A stretch of 44,084 nt of DNA from Trueperaceae bacterium (lineage in GTDB: Bacteria; Deinococcota; Deinococci; Deinococcales; Trueperaceae), in assembly GCA_019454765.1 (NCBI GenBank), contig JACFNR010000019.1, positions 1-44,084 on the forward strand. Reading direction: 5' to 3'. A model generated the notes under the pieces. The model was not told the DNA's origin, searched no databases, and worked only from the letters and a program-made list of their open reading frames with translations. Positions 30,865 to 38,809 of this stretch are shown piece by piece. Within the stretch, counting starts at the first letter, position 1; the number at the start of each line of letters is the position of its first letter. The position numbers and the translations under genes are program-made.

Positions 30865-32922
30865 TTGAGCGTCACCTCCACCACTCCCCGCGGCGAGGCG
30901 GAGGCCCCGTTGTGGCGCGACCCCGACAAGCGCCGCGCCCTCGCCGTGTCGGTGACGCTGCACATGCTCGTGCTGCTGCTCGCCCTGCTGGCCGGCCTCC
31001 GGCCGCGGGCCGAGGAGAAGCCCACCTACATCGTCATCGACGTCGGCACGCCCGCGCACGCGGAGGAGACGACGCTGGCGGCCACCGCCGAGAACCCGGC
31101 GCCGCCCACGCCGTCGCCGCAGGTGGCGTCCGAGACGATCGGCGCGCCGCGCGACCTGGCCGCCCCGCAGACCGAGTCGACCGCGCCTGAGGAGCGCGAG
31201 GTGACGGTGCAACCGCCGGCCCCCGCCGCCCCGCCAGCGCAGGCGGCCGCGGCGACGCCCGAAGCGACGGCGGCAGACGTGCCCGTGCCGCCCCTCGCGG
31301 TGCCGCAGGTGACGGAGGCGAGCCCTCCCAGCGAGGCGCTGCCGCTGGCCGAGGCGCCAGCCACGCCCCTGCCGGAGATCGACCCCGTGGTCATGACGCC
31401 GCGGCCCCTCGCCGACCCGGTCGTCCTCGCCGTTCCGCCCGTCAGCGCCACCGTGGTGGAGGCGCGCGCCATCGCGGCGCGACCCACCGCCACGATCAGC
31501 CAGGCGCGCGACCTGGCTCCGCCCAGACCGGAGGCGAACGTCGCGGCGCCCCGCGAGGTCACCGCGCCCGCCGTGAACGCAACGGTGGCGCAGGCCGTGG
31601 GCCTCGCCTCGCCGAACGTGCAGGCGTCCGTGACGGCCGCCCGGCCCCTCGACTCGCCCGCCCCGACCGCCCAGGTGGCGGCGGGCACCGCGCTCAGCAC
31701 CGATGGCGTGAGCGCCAGCGTGGCCGGCACGCGGCCCCTCGCCGCACCCAGCGTGACGGCGCAGGTGGGCGCGACCCGCGACGTGCAGGTCGTCCCGCAA
31801 GCGGTGGTGGCGCAGGTGCGCGACGTGCCCGTGCCGGCGCTGCGCGCCGACGTGCTGGCCCCGACCACCGCAGCGGGGGCGCCACGCGGGGACGGCACGC
31901 GTCAGGGCGACACCGACGTGCAGGCCACCGCCGTGAGCCCGCTGACGCCGGGCGGCAACGCGGCCACGGCCGGCCAGACGGGGCCCCTCGACCCGAACGC
32001 GACCGCCGACGGTCGCGGCCGGGCGGCCGGGCCTGACGGGGTGGGGGAGGGCACGGGCGCGCCGCTGCAGCAGGCGCGACTGCCTTACAGCTTCCAGCGG
32101 CAACAGCCCCTCGCCGTGCTCGTCGACAACGTGGGTGGCTACCCGCAGACGGGCCTGCGCGAGGCGAGCATGATCGTGGAGATGCCGGTGGAGGGTGGCC
32201 TCACGCGGCTGATGGCCATCTTCGACGACGACTTCCCCAGGCGGGTCGGGCCCGTGCGGAGCGCGCGCGACTACTTCGTCGAGCTGGCGCAGGCGAGTCA
32301 CGCCGTGCTGGTGCACGACGGCGGTTCTCCGGGCGCGCTCATCGCCATAGCCAACTCGGTGCTGCCCACGCTCAACGCCTACAACAACGGTGCGCTGTTC
32401 GCGCGCGACGACGGCCGCAAGGCGCCTTACAACCTCTACGGCAGCGGTGGCGACCTCCGAACGGCCATGTTGCGACTGGTGCCGGAACGGTCGAGGCTGG
32501 TGTCGGGCAGCGTGTTCGGGCCCACCGCCGCGGCCGACGAGGTGACGGAGGTGAGCGTCAAGTATAGCGGCGCCTACACGTCGGGCTTCAGGTACGACGC
32601 GGTCCTGGGCAACTACCGCTGGGTGCGCGACGGCACGCCCGCCAACCACCCCGACGGTCAGCTGATGCTCTACGACGCGGTCCTGGTGGGGAGCATCACG
32701 GCCCGCCAGCTGCCGGGCGACACCGAGGGGCGCCTCTACATCCCGCTGCAGGCGGGTGACGCCACGCTCTACCTGAAGGGGCGGGCGCAGCGCGGCACCT
32801 GGTTCGTGAGCCAGGGAGTGGGCGTGAGCTTCAGGACCTCGGAGGGTGAGGTGGTCGACCTGGCGCCCTTCAGGACGTGGGTGATGCTCACCCCCACGTA
32901 CGACTCGCGCGTGGAGGAGTGA
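30865..32922 (+). CDS. TonB-like N-terminus, 15-residue repeats and C-terminal DUF3048 domain
   Basis: 685 aa, third gene after exbB-exbD. A short cytoplasmic end leads into one TM helix (about 25-45: ALAVSVTLHMLVLLLALLAGL). The helix carries Ser-x3-His as in the TonB and TolA helices that contact ExbB/ExbD or TolQ/TolR. Then come a Pro/Ala-rich periplasmic stretch (60-190), a degenerate 15-residue repeat (193-327) and a Gly/Thr linker. The DUF3048 (YerB-like) domain spans about 405-685 (PLAVLVDNVGGYPQTGLREASMIVE, VEGGLTRLMAIF, VGPVRSARDYF). No TonB_C or TolA_C domain exists. The TTG at 30865 is chosen 13 nt after exbD because upstream starts lie inside exbD; that choice is moderately sure. 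Confidence 0.82.
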   Translation: MSVTSTTPRGEAEAPLWRDPDKRRALAVSVTLHMLVLLLALLAGLRPRAEEKPTYIVIDVGTPAHAEETTLAATAENPAPPTPSPQVASETIGAPRDLAAPQTESTAPEEREVTVQPPAPAAPPAQAAAATPEATAADVPVPPLAVPQVTEASPPSEALPLAEAPATPLPEIDPVVMTPRPLADPVVLAVPPVSATVVEARAIAARPTATISQARDLAPPRPEANVAAPREVTAPAVNATVAQAVGLASPNVQASVTAARPLDSPAPTAQVAAGTALSTDGVSASVAGTRPLAAPSVTAQVGATRDVQVVPQAVVAQVRDVPVPALRADVLAPTTAAGAPRGDGTRQGDTDVQATAVSPLTPGGNAATAGQTGPLDPNATADGRGRAAGPDGVGEGTGAPLQQARLPYSFQRQQPLAVLVDNVGGYPQTGLREASMIVEMPVEGGLTRLMAIFDDDFPRRVGPVRSARDYFVELAQASHAVLVHDGGSPGALIAIANSVLPTLNAYNNGALFARDDGRKAPYNLYGSGGDLRTAMLRLVPERSRLVSGSVFGPTAAADEVTEVSVKYSGAYTSGFRYDAVLGNYRWVRDGTPANHPDGQLMLYDAVLVGSITARQLPGDTEGRLYIPLQAGDATLYLKGRAQRGTWFVSQGVGVSFRTSEGEVVDLAPFRTWVMLTPTYDSRVEE
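31441..31845 (+). repeat. degenerate 45-bp (15-aa) tandem repeats
   Basis: Nine consecutive units with pattern [VP]-x-A-x-V-x-x-A-R-x-L-A-x-P-x, for example PTATISQARDLAPPR, VNATVAQAVGLASPN, VQASVTAARPLDSPA and VSASVAGTRPLAAPS. Six units are exactly 15 aa and the outer ones differ by one. The DNA has diverged much more than the protein pattern, implying selection on the protein. Confidence 0.7.
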
Positions 32923-32940
32923 CGCGGGCGCTAGGGCGCG

Positions 32941-33729
32941 TCACTCGGCGCTGAGGCGCGGCACCAACTCGTCGAAGTAGAGGCCGTGCAGCCGCAGGCG
33001 GTAGTCGGCGTTGCGCACGTCGACCTCCAGCCAGGCGTACTCGTCCCTGTGCCCGTTCGTGTCGAGCAGCAGCGCGCGACCCTGCGACGCCACGTTCACG
33101 CCGGCCCGCACGGGCGTGTGGCCGTACACCCCGAGGCGGTAAGGGGTGCCCTCCAGGAAGTCCCGGTCCTCCTGCAACCAGCGGCGGCGGTTCTCGAGGT
33201 AGAACGCCTGGTCGTACGTGTTGTGTTCGGGAAGCGGACCAACGTGCGCGAAGTGCAGGCCCTCGATGGCGATGTCGTGCGGCCAGGAGAGGATCCACGC
33301 CTGCAACTCAGGGTCGAGGTCGGAACCGTGCCCCGGCTTCCACTCGAGGTGCGACACGTCGTCGGTGCGCAGCGGGCCCTGCCCCGGGGTGGCCGCGTTG
33401 AAGTCGTGGTTGCCGAGGAGGATGGTCATGTTCCCGGCAGGCACGCGCTCCTGGAACCCCTTAACCTCGCGCAGGAAACGCACCTGCAACGCCTCCGCGC
33501 GCTCGAGATGGCGGGGGTTGTACTCGTCGTAGCGCCGCACGTTGATCATGTCGGCGTAGCGTTGGCGGCTCTTGGCGTGGACGAGGTCGCCGAGGAGCAC
33601 CAGCTTGGTGGCGTCGCCGCGAAGCTCGTCGGTTGGACGGTTGTGCTCGTCGGCCAGGCCGGCCTCGCGCAGCATGCGCCACAGCTTCTCGGCCTGCACG
33701 TGGATGTCGCCGATGACGACGATGCGCAC
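32941..33729 (-). CDS. calcineurin-like metallophosphoesterase
   Basis: 262 aa, cytoplasmic. The metal ligand motifs are complete: VIGDIHVQ, LLGDLVHAKS, LLGNHDFNA, LHFAHVGPLP and YGHTPVR. This is the Ser/Thr-phosphatase/ApaH-type fold; the substrate is unknown. The GTG at 33729 lies 23 nt after the stop of the LysM/M23 peptidase gene and both are on the minus strand, so they are probably co-transcribed. Its 3' end faces the DUF3048 gene with 18 bp between stops. Confidence 0.9.
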   Translation of the reverse strand: MRIVVIGDIHVQAEKLWRMLREAGLADEHNRPTDELRGDATKLVLLGDLVHAKSRQRYADMINVRRYDEYNPRHLERAEALQVRFLREVKGFQERVPAGNMTILLGNHDFNAATPGQGPLRTDDVSHLEWKPGHGSDLDPELQAWILSWPHDIAIEGLHFAHVGPLPEHNTYDQAFYLENRRRWLQEDRDFLEGTPYRLGVYGHTPVRAGVNVASQGRALLLDTNGHRDEYAWLEVDVRNADYRLRLHGLYFDELVPRLSAE

Positions 33730-33752
33730 TCGGTCAGCTCACTTCGCGGGCG

Positions 33753-34922
33753 TCAACGGGAGGCGTGCGCCTCGAGGTAGGGCAGCGGATCGACCATCTC
33801 GCCGTCGACCCTCATCTCGAAGTGGAGGTGCGAGCCGGTGGAGTTGCCGGTGCTCCCCACCAGCGCGATGACGTCTCCCGCCGCCACCGCGGTGCCCTCG
33901 GCCACCTCGATCTTGGAGGCGTGCCCGTAGTAGTACTCGGTGTTGCCGTTCGTGACGATGACCAGGTTGCCGTAGCCGCCATGCCAACCGGCGAACGTGA
34001 CCGTGCCGGGAACGGCCGCCCTGATGGGGTCGCCCGTGTCGCCGTCGATGTCGAGGCCGGTGTGGAAGTTGCTGCCGTTGACCCGCAACTGGCGGTAGCC
34101 GAAGCGCGAGGTGATGGTCCCGACGATGGGCCAAAGCATGGCGCCCTCGGCCACGAGGGGCCTGACGGCGGGCGCCTCGACCTTGGCGACCGTGGCCGCG
34201 ATGTCCGCTCCAGGGAGGATGCGCAGTTCCTGACCCACCACGAGCGCGTCGCCCCTGAGGGAGTTGGCGCTCTTGAGGGCGGCGACCGAGCTGTTGTAGC
34301 GGCGCGCCAGCGACCACAGGGTGTCGCCCTTGCCGACCACGACGGTCATGGGGAGGGGGCCACCAACGTCAGTGTCGAGGCCGGCGTACTGGCCGGGTAT
34401 GGTCAGCTGGTCGCCCACGCGCAGGATGGCGCTCTCGGTGATGCCGTTGGCCGCCGCGATGGCCGCGACCGTGCTGTCGTAACGCCTGGCCAGGACCCAG
34501 AGCGAGTCGCCCACGTTCACCTTGACCACCAGCGGTCCGGGCACGGAGTCGCCGGCCAGGAGCTTGAGCTCTTGGCCGGGGTGGATGAGCGTGCCGTCGA
34601 GGTCGTTGAACGCGATGAGGTCGCTCACCGACACGCCGTTGGCGAGCGCGATGTCGTAGAGCGTGTCCCCCGCCCTGACGGTGACGGTGGTGGGGGCGGG
34701 GAGCGCCTCGTCCTCGCCGGGGACCGTCAGGACCTGCCCTGGCCTGATGGCGTCGGTGGCGAGGTCGTTCATGCTCCTGATGGTGGCAACGTCGGTGCCC
34801 TCGCGCTGCGCGATGGCCCAGAGGCTGTCGCCCGGCTGCACGGTGATCGTCTTGGCGGAGGCCGCTGCGGTCCCCAGGACGACCACTGCGAGAAGGGTAC
34901 GGGCGAGGCCATGTGATCGCAT
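33753..34922 (-). CDS. LysM-repeat M23 family metallopeptidase
   Basis: 389 aa secreted cell-wall hydrolase. A signal peptide (LARTLLAVVVLGTAAASA) is followed by four LysM domains (VQPGDSLWAIA, VRAGDTLYDIA, VNVGDSLWVLA, VGKGDTLWSLA) that bind glycan. The C-terminal M23/LytM domain has zinc ligands in HTGLDIDGD and SHLHFEMRV. It should be active on peptide cross-links or in cell separation. The ATG at 34922 is preferred over the TTG at 34931, which overlaps the -10 box. Confidence 0.93.
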   Translation of the reverse strand: MRSHGLARTLLAVVVLGTAAASAKTITVQPGDSLWAIAQREGTDVATIRSMNDLATDAIRPGQVLTVPGEDEALPAPTTVTVRAGDTLYDIALANGVSVSDLIAFNDLDGTLIHPGQELKLLAGDSVPGPLVVKVNVGDSLWVLARRYDSTVAAIAAANGITESAILRVGDQLTIPGQYAGLDTDVGGPLPMTVVVGKGDTLWSLARRYNSSVAALKSANSLRGDALVVGQELRILPGADIAATVAKVEAPAVRPLVAEGAMLWPIVGTITSRFGYRQLRVNGSNFHTGLDIDGDTGDPIRAAVPGTVTFAGWHGGYGNLVIVTNGNTEYYYGHASKIEVAEGTAVAAGDVIALVGSTGNSTGSHLHFEMRVDGEMVDPLPYLEAHASR

Positions 34923-34930
34923 CGTCGCCA

Positions 34931-34936
34931 AATCTA
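34931..34936 (-). promoter_or_regulatory. -10 box TAGATT of the LysM/M23 gene
   Basis: Minus-strand TAGATT is followed by 8 nt and the ATG at 34922. It overlaps the alternative TTG codon and therefore argues against it. Confidence 0.5.
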
Positions 34937-35026
34937 CCAGAAGCGGCGCTGCGCGGAACGGGGAAAAACCCGCATCCGCACACAGCCGTCACGGCGGGAG
35001 CGTGGCGAGCGTGCTTAGGAGGTGGT

Positions 35027-35050
35027 CCGCGCGCCGTGCCAGGCGCGCGG
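35027..35050 (-). terminator. GC-rich hairpin downstream of the 58-aa gene
   Basis: CCGCGCGCC (35027-35035) pairs perfectly with GGCGCGCGG (35042-35050) around 6 nt. It is the second of two hairpins after the small minus-strand gene. No T-run follows, so a termination role is only likely. Confidence 0.4.
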
Positions 35051-35067
35051 GAGGGAGCCGAGCGGCC

Positions 35068-35106
35068 GGCACCCGCCGGGCCGTTGCGAGGGAGGGGGCG
35101 GGTGCC
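35068..35106 (-). terminator. hairpin immediately after the 58-aa gene
   Basis: GGCACCCGCC (35068-35077) pairs perfectly with GGCGGGTGCC (35097-35106). On the minus strand it starts 6 nt after the stop of the 58-aa ORF, the expected terminator position, but lacks a T-run. Confidence 0.5.
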
Positions 35107-35112
35107 GAACGG

Positions 35113-35289
35113 TCAGTCGCGCGGGTCCAGCACGAGGTCGCGTGCCAGGCGGGAACCGAGCTCCAGCTGGATGAGGCAGTAGCGCTCCGTCTCGATGGCG
35201 GTGCTCGAGTCGTGGATGATCTTGCACTCGAGTAGACGAGCTTCACGAAGCAGGACGGCAGTGGGTTGGGCGGTGATGTCGTCGTTCAT
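35113..35289 (-). CDS. small hypothetical protein (58 aa)
   Basis: The ORF begins MNDDITAQPTAVLLREARL, continues with LECKIIHDSSTAIETERYCL and ends LARDLVLDPRD. I do not recognise the family. An AGGAG ribosome binding site (35296-35300) lies 6 nt from the ATG and a hairpin follows the stop, which supports a real gene. It has two Cys (22 and 38) and a mostly helical, acidic composition without a signal peptide or TM helix. It lies between argB and the LysM/M23 gene on the same strand. Its small size makes the call uncertain. Confidence 0.6.
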   Translation of the reverse strand: MNDDITAQPTAVLLREARLLECKIIHDSSTAIETERYCLIQLELGSRLARDLVLDPRD

Positions 35290-35414
35290 CCCTGGCTCCT
35301 AGAGGACCGTCGAGGTTGCGGTCGCCTCAGCGCGCCTCGGCGCGCGCCGGCTGTGACGCCAAGCTACAGGAGCCGTTCTTACGGGACTCTCAACCGCCAC
35401 GCGGGGAGCGAAAG
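35290..35414. other. intergenic region between argB and the 58-aa gene
   Basis: 125 bp holding the AGGAG ribosome binding site of the downstream gene and a short GC hairpin (CGCGC-ctcg-GCGCG, 35331-35344). A TTGAGA on the minus strand near 35390 has no well-spaced -10 partner. No convincing promoter or terminator was identified. Confidence 0.4.
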
Positions 35415-36173
35415 TCAGTCGGCGACCACGCGCGTGCCGCCGCCCGCCAGCGCCCGCGCCACGCCGCCTGGGTCGCGCCCGTCGGCCACCACGGCGAACG
35501 GCGCACCCAGCGCCAGCGCCGTCAGGGCCGCCTCCACCTTGGGGATCATGCCGCCGGCGATGCGCCCATCGGCCACGCGCCTCTCGGCGTCGCCGCGCGT
35601 GAGGCGCGGTAGGAGCGTGGCGGGGTCGGCGGGGTCGTCTAGCACGCCAGGCACGTTGGTCAGGAACAGCACGCCCTCCCCGAGGGCAGCGGCCACCGCC
35701 CCCGCCGCCTCGTCGCCGTTGACGTTGAGCGGCGCCCCGGCCGCGTCCACCGCCAGGCACGCCAGCACCGGCACCAGTCCGCCGGCGCGCACGGCGCGCA
35801 CCGCCCGGAGGTCGACGCTCGTCACGCGCCCCACCAGGCCGAGTTCCGGGTCGCGCACCCGCGCGGTGATGGCGCCGGCGTCGCGGGCCGTGAGGCCCAC
35901 CGCCGGGCCGATCTCCTGCGCCAGTTCCTTGCCTAGGAGCGTGAGGACGCGTTCGATGACGACCATCGACTCGGGGCTCGTCACGCGCAGCCCACGCACG
36001 AACGAGTGGGCGAGCCCGGCCGCGTCGAGGGCGGCCTGGATGAACGGGCCGCCGCCATGCACCACGACGGGCGGCGTGGCGTGGGCGGACATGGCCCGCA
36101 ACCCGGCCGCCACGGCGCGGCGCGTGGCGGGGTCGGTCATGGCGTTGCCGCCGTACTTGATGACTAGGCTCAC
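35415..36173 (-). CDS. argB: acetylglutamate kinase ArgB
   Basis: 252 aa amino-acid kinase; phosphorylates N-acetylglutamate in arginine synthesis. VIKYGGNAM (ATP-site Lys), VVVHGGGPFI, NVNGDEAAGAVAAALG and GGMIPKVEAAL are the family landmarks. The very similar LysW-dependent kinases of this phylum (lysine/arginine by carrier protein) are an alternative that sequence inspection alone does not exclude. The GTG start at 36173 lies 7 nt after a TAGACT -10 box. No other arg genes are adjacent. Confidence 0.87.
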   Translation of the reverse strand: MSLVIKYGGNAMTDPATRRAVAAGLRAMSAHATPPVVVHGGGPFIQAALDAAGLAHSFVRGLRVTSPESMVVIERVLTLLGKELAQEIGPAVGLTARDAGAITARVRDPELGLVGRVTSVDLRAVRAVRAGGLVPVLACLAVDAAGAPLNVNGDEAAGAVAAALGEGVLFLTNVPGVLDDPADPATLLPRLTRGDAERRVADGRIAGGMIPKVEAALTALALGAPFAVVADGRDPGGVARALAGGGTRVVAD

Positions 36174-36180
36174 GCCGACA

Positions 36181-36186
36181 AGTCTA
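36181..36186 (-). promoter_or_regulatory. -10 box TAGACT of argB (leaderless)
   Basis: Minus-strand TAGACT followed by 7 nt and the GTG at 36173; no ribosome binding site. Confidence 0.55.
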
Positions 36187-36218
36187 TGTGGCGGGCGGCG
36201 CGAGGCGCCAGCGGGTGT

Positions 36219-36224
36219 TACATT
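36219..36224 (+). promoter_or_regulatory. candidate -10 box TACATT of the phosphohexomutase gene
   Basis: TACATT, divergent from the argB promoter by 32 bp, would give a leader of about 57 nt ending in TAGGGGG ahead of the ATG at 36288. Confidence 0.4.
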
Positions 36225-36287
36225 GCGTCAGGCACGCACGCGCCGCGTTCCGCGCGGCGGGCGGCCGGCGCCGTAGGGGGTACGCGG

Positions 36288-37724
36288 ATGGGCCTCGAGG
36301 CTGGCGAACTCAAGTTCGGGACCGACGGTTGGCGCGACGTCATCGCCGACCGCTTCACGTTCGCCAACCTGGGCCGCGCCGCCCAGGCCTACGCTGAACA
36401 CCTGCTGGCGGGCGGCATGTCGCGCGTGCTGGTGGGCTACGACACGCGCTTCCTGGGCCGGCGTTTCGCCCTTCACGTCGCAGACGTCCTCGGCGCCAAC
36501 GGGTTGAGCGTCGCGGTGAGCACGGAGTACCTGCCGACCCCGGTCCTGTCGTTCGCCGTCAGGCAGGATGGCGCCGACGGCGGCGTGATGGTGACGGCCT
36601 CCCACAACCCCGCCGAGTACTCGGGCTTCAAGCTCAAGGGGAGCTACGGGGGCGGCGCGTCGGACGCCACCTACCGCGACGTCGCCGAGCGCGTGCGGGG
36701 CGTGGCGCCGGAGCGGGTGGCGCGGGGCGGCCGGCCCGGCGCCGCGCCAGAGGAGTTCGACGCCCGCGAGGCCTACTACGCGGCGCTCGACGCGCTGATC
36801 GACGTGGAGGCTCTTAGGCGCTCGAGCGTGCGGATCGTGCACGACGCCATGGGCGGCGCCGGCGCCGGCTGGTTGGCGCGCTACTTCGCGAGCCGTGGCA
36901 TGGGTGAGAAGCTGATCGAGCTGCGCGGCCGTCCCGACCCGCTCTTCCACGGGGTCAACCCGGAGCCTATCTCCGCCAACCTCGCCGCGACGGCCGCGTG
37001 CATGGCCGCGGCGTCCGCCGAGGGGGTCAGCTTCGCCGTGGCCACCGACGGCGACGCCGACCGCCTTGGCGTGGTGCTGCCGGGTGGGACGTACTTCGAC
37101 TCGCACCAGGTCTTCGCGGCGCTGCTAGACGACCTTCACCGGCGTGGGGAGCGGGGTGCCGTCGTCAAGACCTTCACCGTCAGCCGGGTGGTGGAGCGGC
37201 TGGCGGCCGCGCGCGGCCTGCCGGTCGTCGAGACGAAGGTGGGGTTCAAGTACGTGGTCGACGCCATGCTGGCGGGCGGCGTGCTGATAGGGGGCGAGGA
37301 GTCGGGCGGCATAGGCGTGAGCGCACACCTGTTCGAGCGCGACGGGTTGGCCAACGCCCTGCTCCTGGCCGCCGCAGAGGCCAGCACGGGCGTGCCCCTG
37401 GCGGAGCGCTTCGCGGCGCTCGAGCGGGAGGCGGGGTGGCGCCACGCCTACGACCGGCTCGACCTGCACCTTGACGCCGCCGCGGCGAGCCGCGCCGCCG
37501 CGGCGCTGGACGACCCGCCGGCGGCGCTGGCCGGGAGGCAGGTGACGAGCGTGGAGCGGCTCGACGGCACGAAGCTCAACCTGGGCGACGACGCCTGGGT
37601 GCTCGTGCGCGGTAGCGGCACGGAGCCGCTCGTGCGCGTCTACTGCGAGGGACCCGACGCCGCCGCCGTGCGCGCAACGCTGGCGGCGGTCAGGGAACTC
37701 ATCCTGGGCCCGGGCGGCGCCTAG
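36288..37724 (+). CDS. phosphoglucomutase/phosphomannomutase family protein
   Basis: 478 aa alpha-D-phosphohexomutase. LKFGTDGWRDVIAD, the phosphoserine loop TASHNPAEYSGFKLK, metal loop DGDADRLG, sugar loop GGEESGGIG and phosphate loop RGSGTEPLVRVY are all present. The GEESGGIG form and overall sequence suggest glucose-1-P/glucose-6-P exchange rather than glucosamine, which the glmM gene already covers; mannose cannot be excluded. The ATG at 36288 is chosen because homology begins there and AGGGGG precedes it. Its TAG overlaps the stop of the M24 peptidase (shared CTAG). Confidence 0.92.
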   Translation: MGLEAGELKFGTDGWRDVIADRFTFANLGRAAQAYAEHLLAGGMSRVLVGYDTRFLGRRFALHVADVLGANGLSVAVSTEYLPTPVLSFAVRQDGADGGVMVTASHNPAEYSGFKLKGSYGGGASDATYRDVAERVRGVAPERVARGGRPGAAPEEFDAREAYYAALDALIDVEALRRSSVRIVHDAMGGAGAGWLARYFASRGMGEKLIELRGRPDPLFHGVNPEPISANLAATAACMAAASAEGVSFAVATDGDADRLGVVLPGGTYFDSHQVFAALLDDLHRRGERGAVVKTFTVSRVVERLAAARGLPVVETKVGFKYVVDAMLAGGVLIGGEESGGIGVSAHLFERDGLANALLLAAAEASTGVPLAERFAALEREAGWRHAYDRLDLHLDAAAASRAAAALDDPPAALAGRQVTSVERLDGTKLNLGDDAWVLVRGSGTEPLVRVYCEGPDAAAVRATLAAVRELILGPGGA

Positions 37725-38809
37725 AGGGCCAGGAACGCCTTCGGGCTCTTGGACAGCACCTCGCTGCCGCTCTCCGTGACCACAACGAGGTCCTCGATCC
37801 TGAGGCCCGTGAAGCCCGCGCGGTAGACGCCCGGTTCGACGGTGACGACCATGCCGGGCCGCAGCACCGTGTCGCTCTTCTGGCTGAGGCGCGGCTCCTC
37901 GTGGATGACGAGGCCCGTGCCGTGGCCGAGCGAGTGCGTGAACTGCTGCTCGAGCCCGTGCTTGGCGAGTACGTCGCGCGCCACCTGGTCCACCTCGCGG
38001 CCCGTGCGCCCCGGCGCCACGGCGCCAAGCGCCGCCTCCTGGGCCTCGAGCACGGCGTCGTACATGCGGCGCTCCTCGGCGCCAACCTGGCCGATGGCGA
38101 CGGTGCGCGTCATGTCGGCGTGGTAGCCGTCGACGACGGCGCCGAAGTCGAGCGTCACGAGCTCGCCGGCGGCGAGCGGCTTGTTGGAGGCGACCCCGTG
38201 AGGCATGGCGCCGCGCACGCCGCTGGCGACGATGGTCGAGAAGGCGGGGCCGTCCGCGCCGTGCTGGCGCATCGTGCGTTCCAGCACGAGCGCCACCGTC
38301 ACCTCGCTGACGCCGGGCGCCATGACCTCCGTGGCGGCGGTGAAGGCGAGGTCGGTGAGGTGCGCGGCGCGCCGCAGGGCCGCCAGCTCGCTCTCCGACT
38401 TGATCACGCGCAGCTCCGAGAAGACGGCGCCGAGCAGCGCCGGTTCGTGCCCGAGGCGCTCGGCGAGGCTCCGGTAGCGGCTCACGGTGACGTGGTCGCC
38501 CTCGACCGCGAGCCGGCCGCGCCCGCCGGCCAGGCGCGCGACGACGGCGTCGTCGATGCCGGCCACGATCTCGACGGGGATCCCCACCTCATCGGCCGCC
38601 TGCGCCGCGTAGCGGCTGTCGGTGAGGAGGGTGGCGCCGACGCCGGGCACGACGAGCACGGCCCCGTCGTCGGGCGCGGAGAAGCGCGACAGGTAACGGA
38701 CGTTCGCGGGCTTCGTCACGAGTAGCGCGTCGGCGCCCGCCGTCTCGAGGCTGCGCGCCAACGCCTCGAGGCGCGGCGCGATCTCGGCTCGCCAGGTGGC
38801 GGTGTTCAC
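37721..38809 (-). CDS. M24 family aminopeptidase (Xaa-Pro type)
   Basis: 362 aa. An N-terminal creatinase-like domain (about 1-130: ADALLVTKPANVRYLSRFS) precedes the pita-bread catalytic domain. The dinuclear metal ligands are visible: Asp in TLDFGAVVDGYHADMTRT (two), His in HSLGHGTGLVIHEEP, Glu in VVTVEPGVY and Glu in GLRIEDLVVV. It should remove N-terminal residues ahead of proline. The GTG overlaps the tpiA stop by 4 nt (GTGA), so the pair is co-translated. Confidence 0.93.
   Translation of the reverse strand: MNTATWRAEIAPRLEALARSLETAGADALLVTKPANVRYLSRFSAPDDGAVLVVPGVGATLLTDSRYAAQAADEVGIPVEIVAGIDDAVVARLAGGRGRLAVEGDHVTVSRYRSLAERLGHEPALLGAVFSELRVIKSESELAALRRAAHLTDLAFTAATEVMAPGVSEVTVALVLERTMRQHGADGPAFSTIVASGVRGAMPHGVASNKPLAAGELVTLDFGAVVDGYHADMTRTVAIGQVGAEERRMYDAVLEAQEAALGAVAPGRTGREVDQVARDVLAKHGLEQQFTHSLGHGTGLVIHEEPRLSQKSDTVLRPGMVVTVEPGVYRAGFTGLRIEDLVVVTESGSEVLSKSPKAFLAL

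Noticed and set aside
30805-32649. 614-codon minus-strand open frame
   Set aside because: It is antisense to the TonB-like/DUF3048 gene; Arg/His/Gly-rich composition typical of a GC shadow.
36186-36287. Upstream GTG start for the phosphohexomutase
   Set aside because: It lies upstream of the candidate -10 box and adds 34 residues without family similarity.
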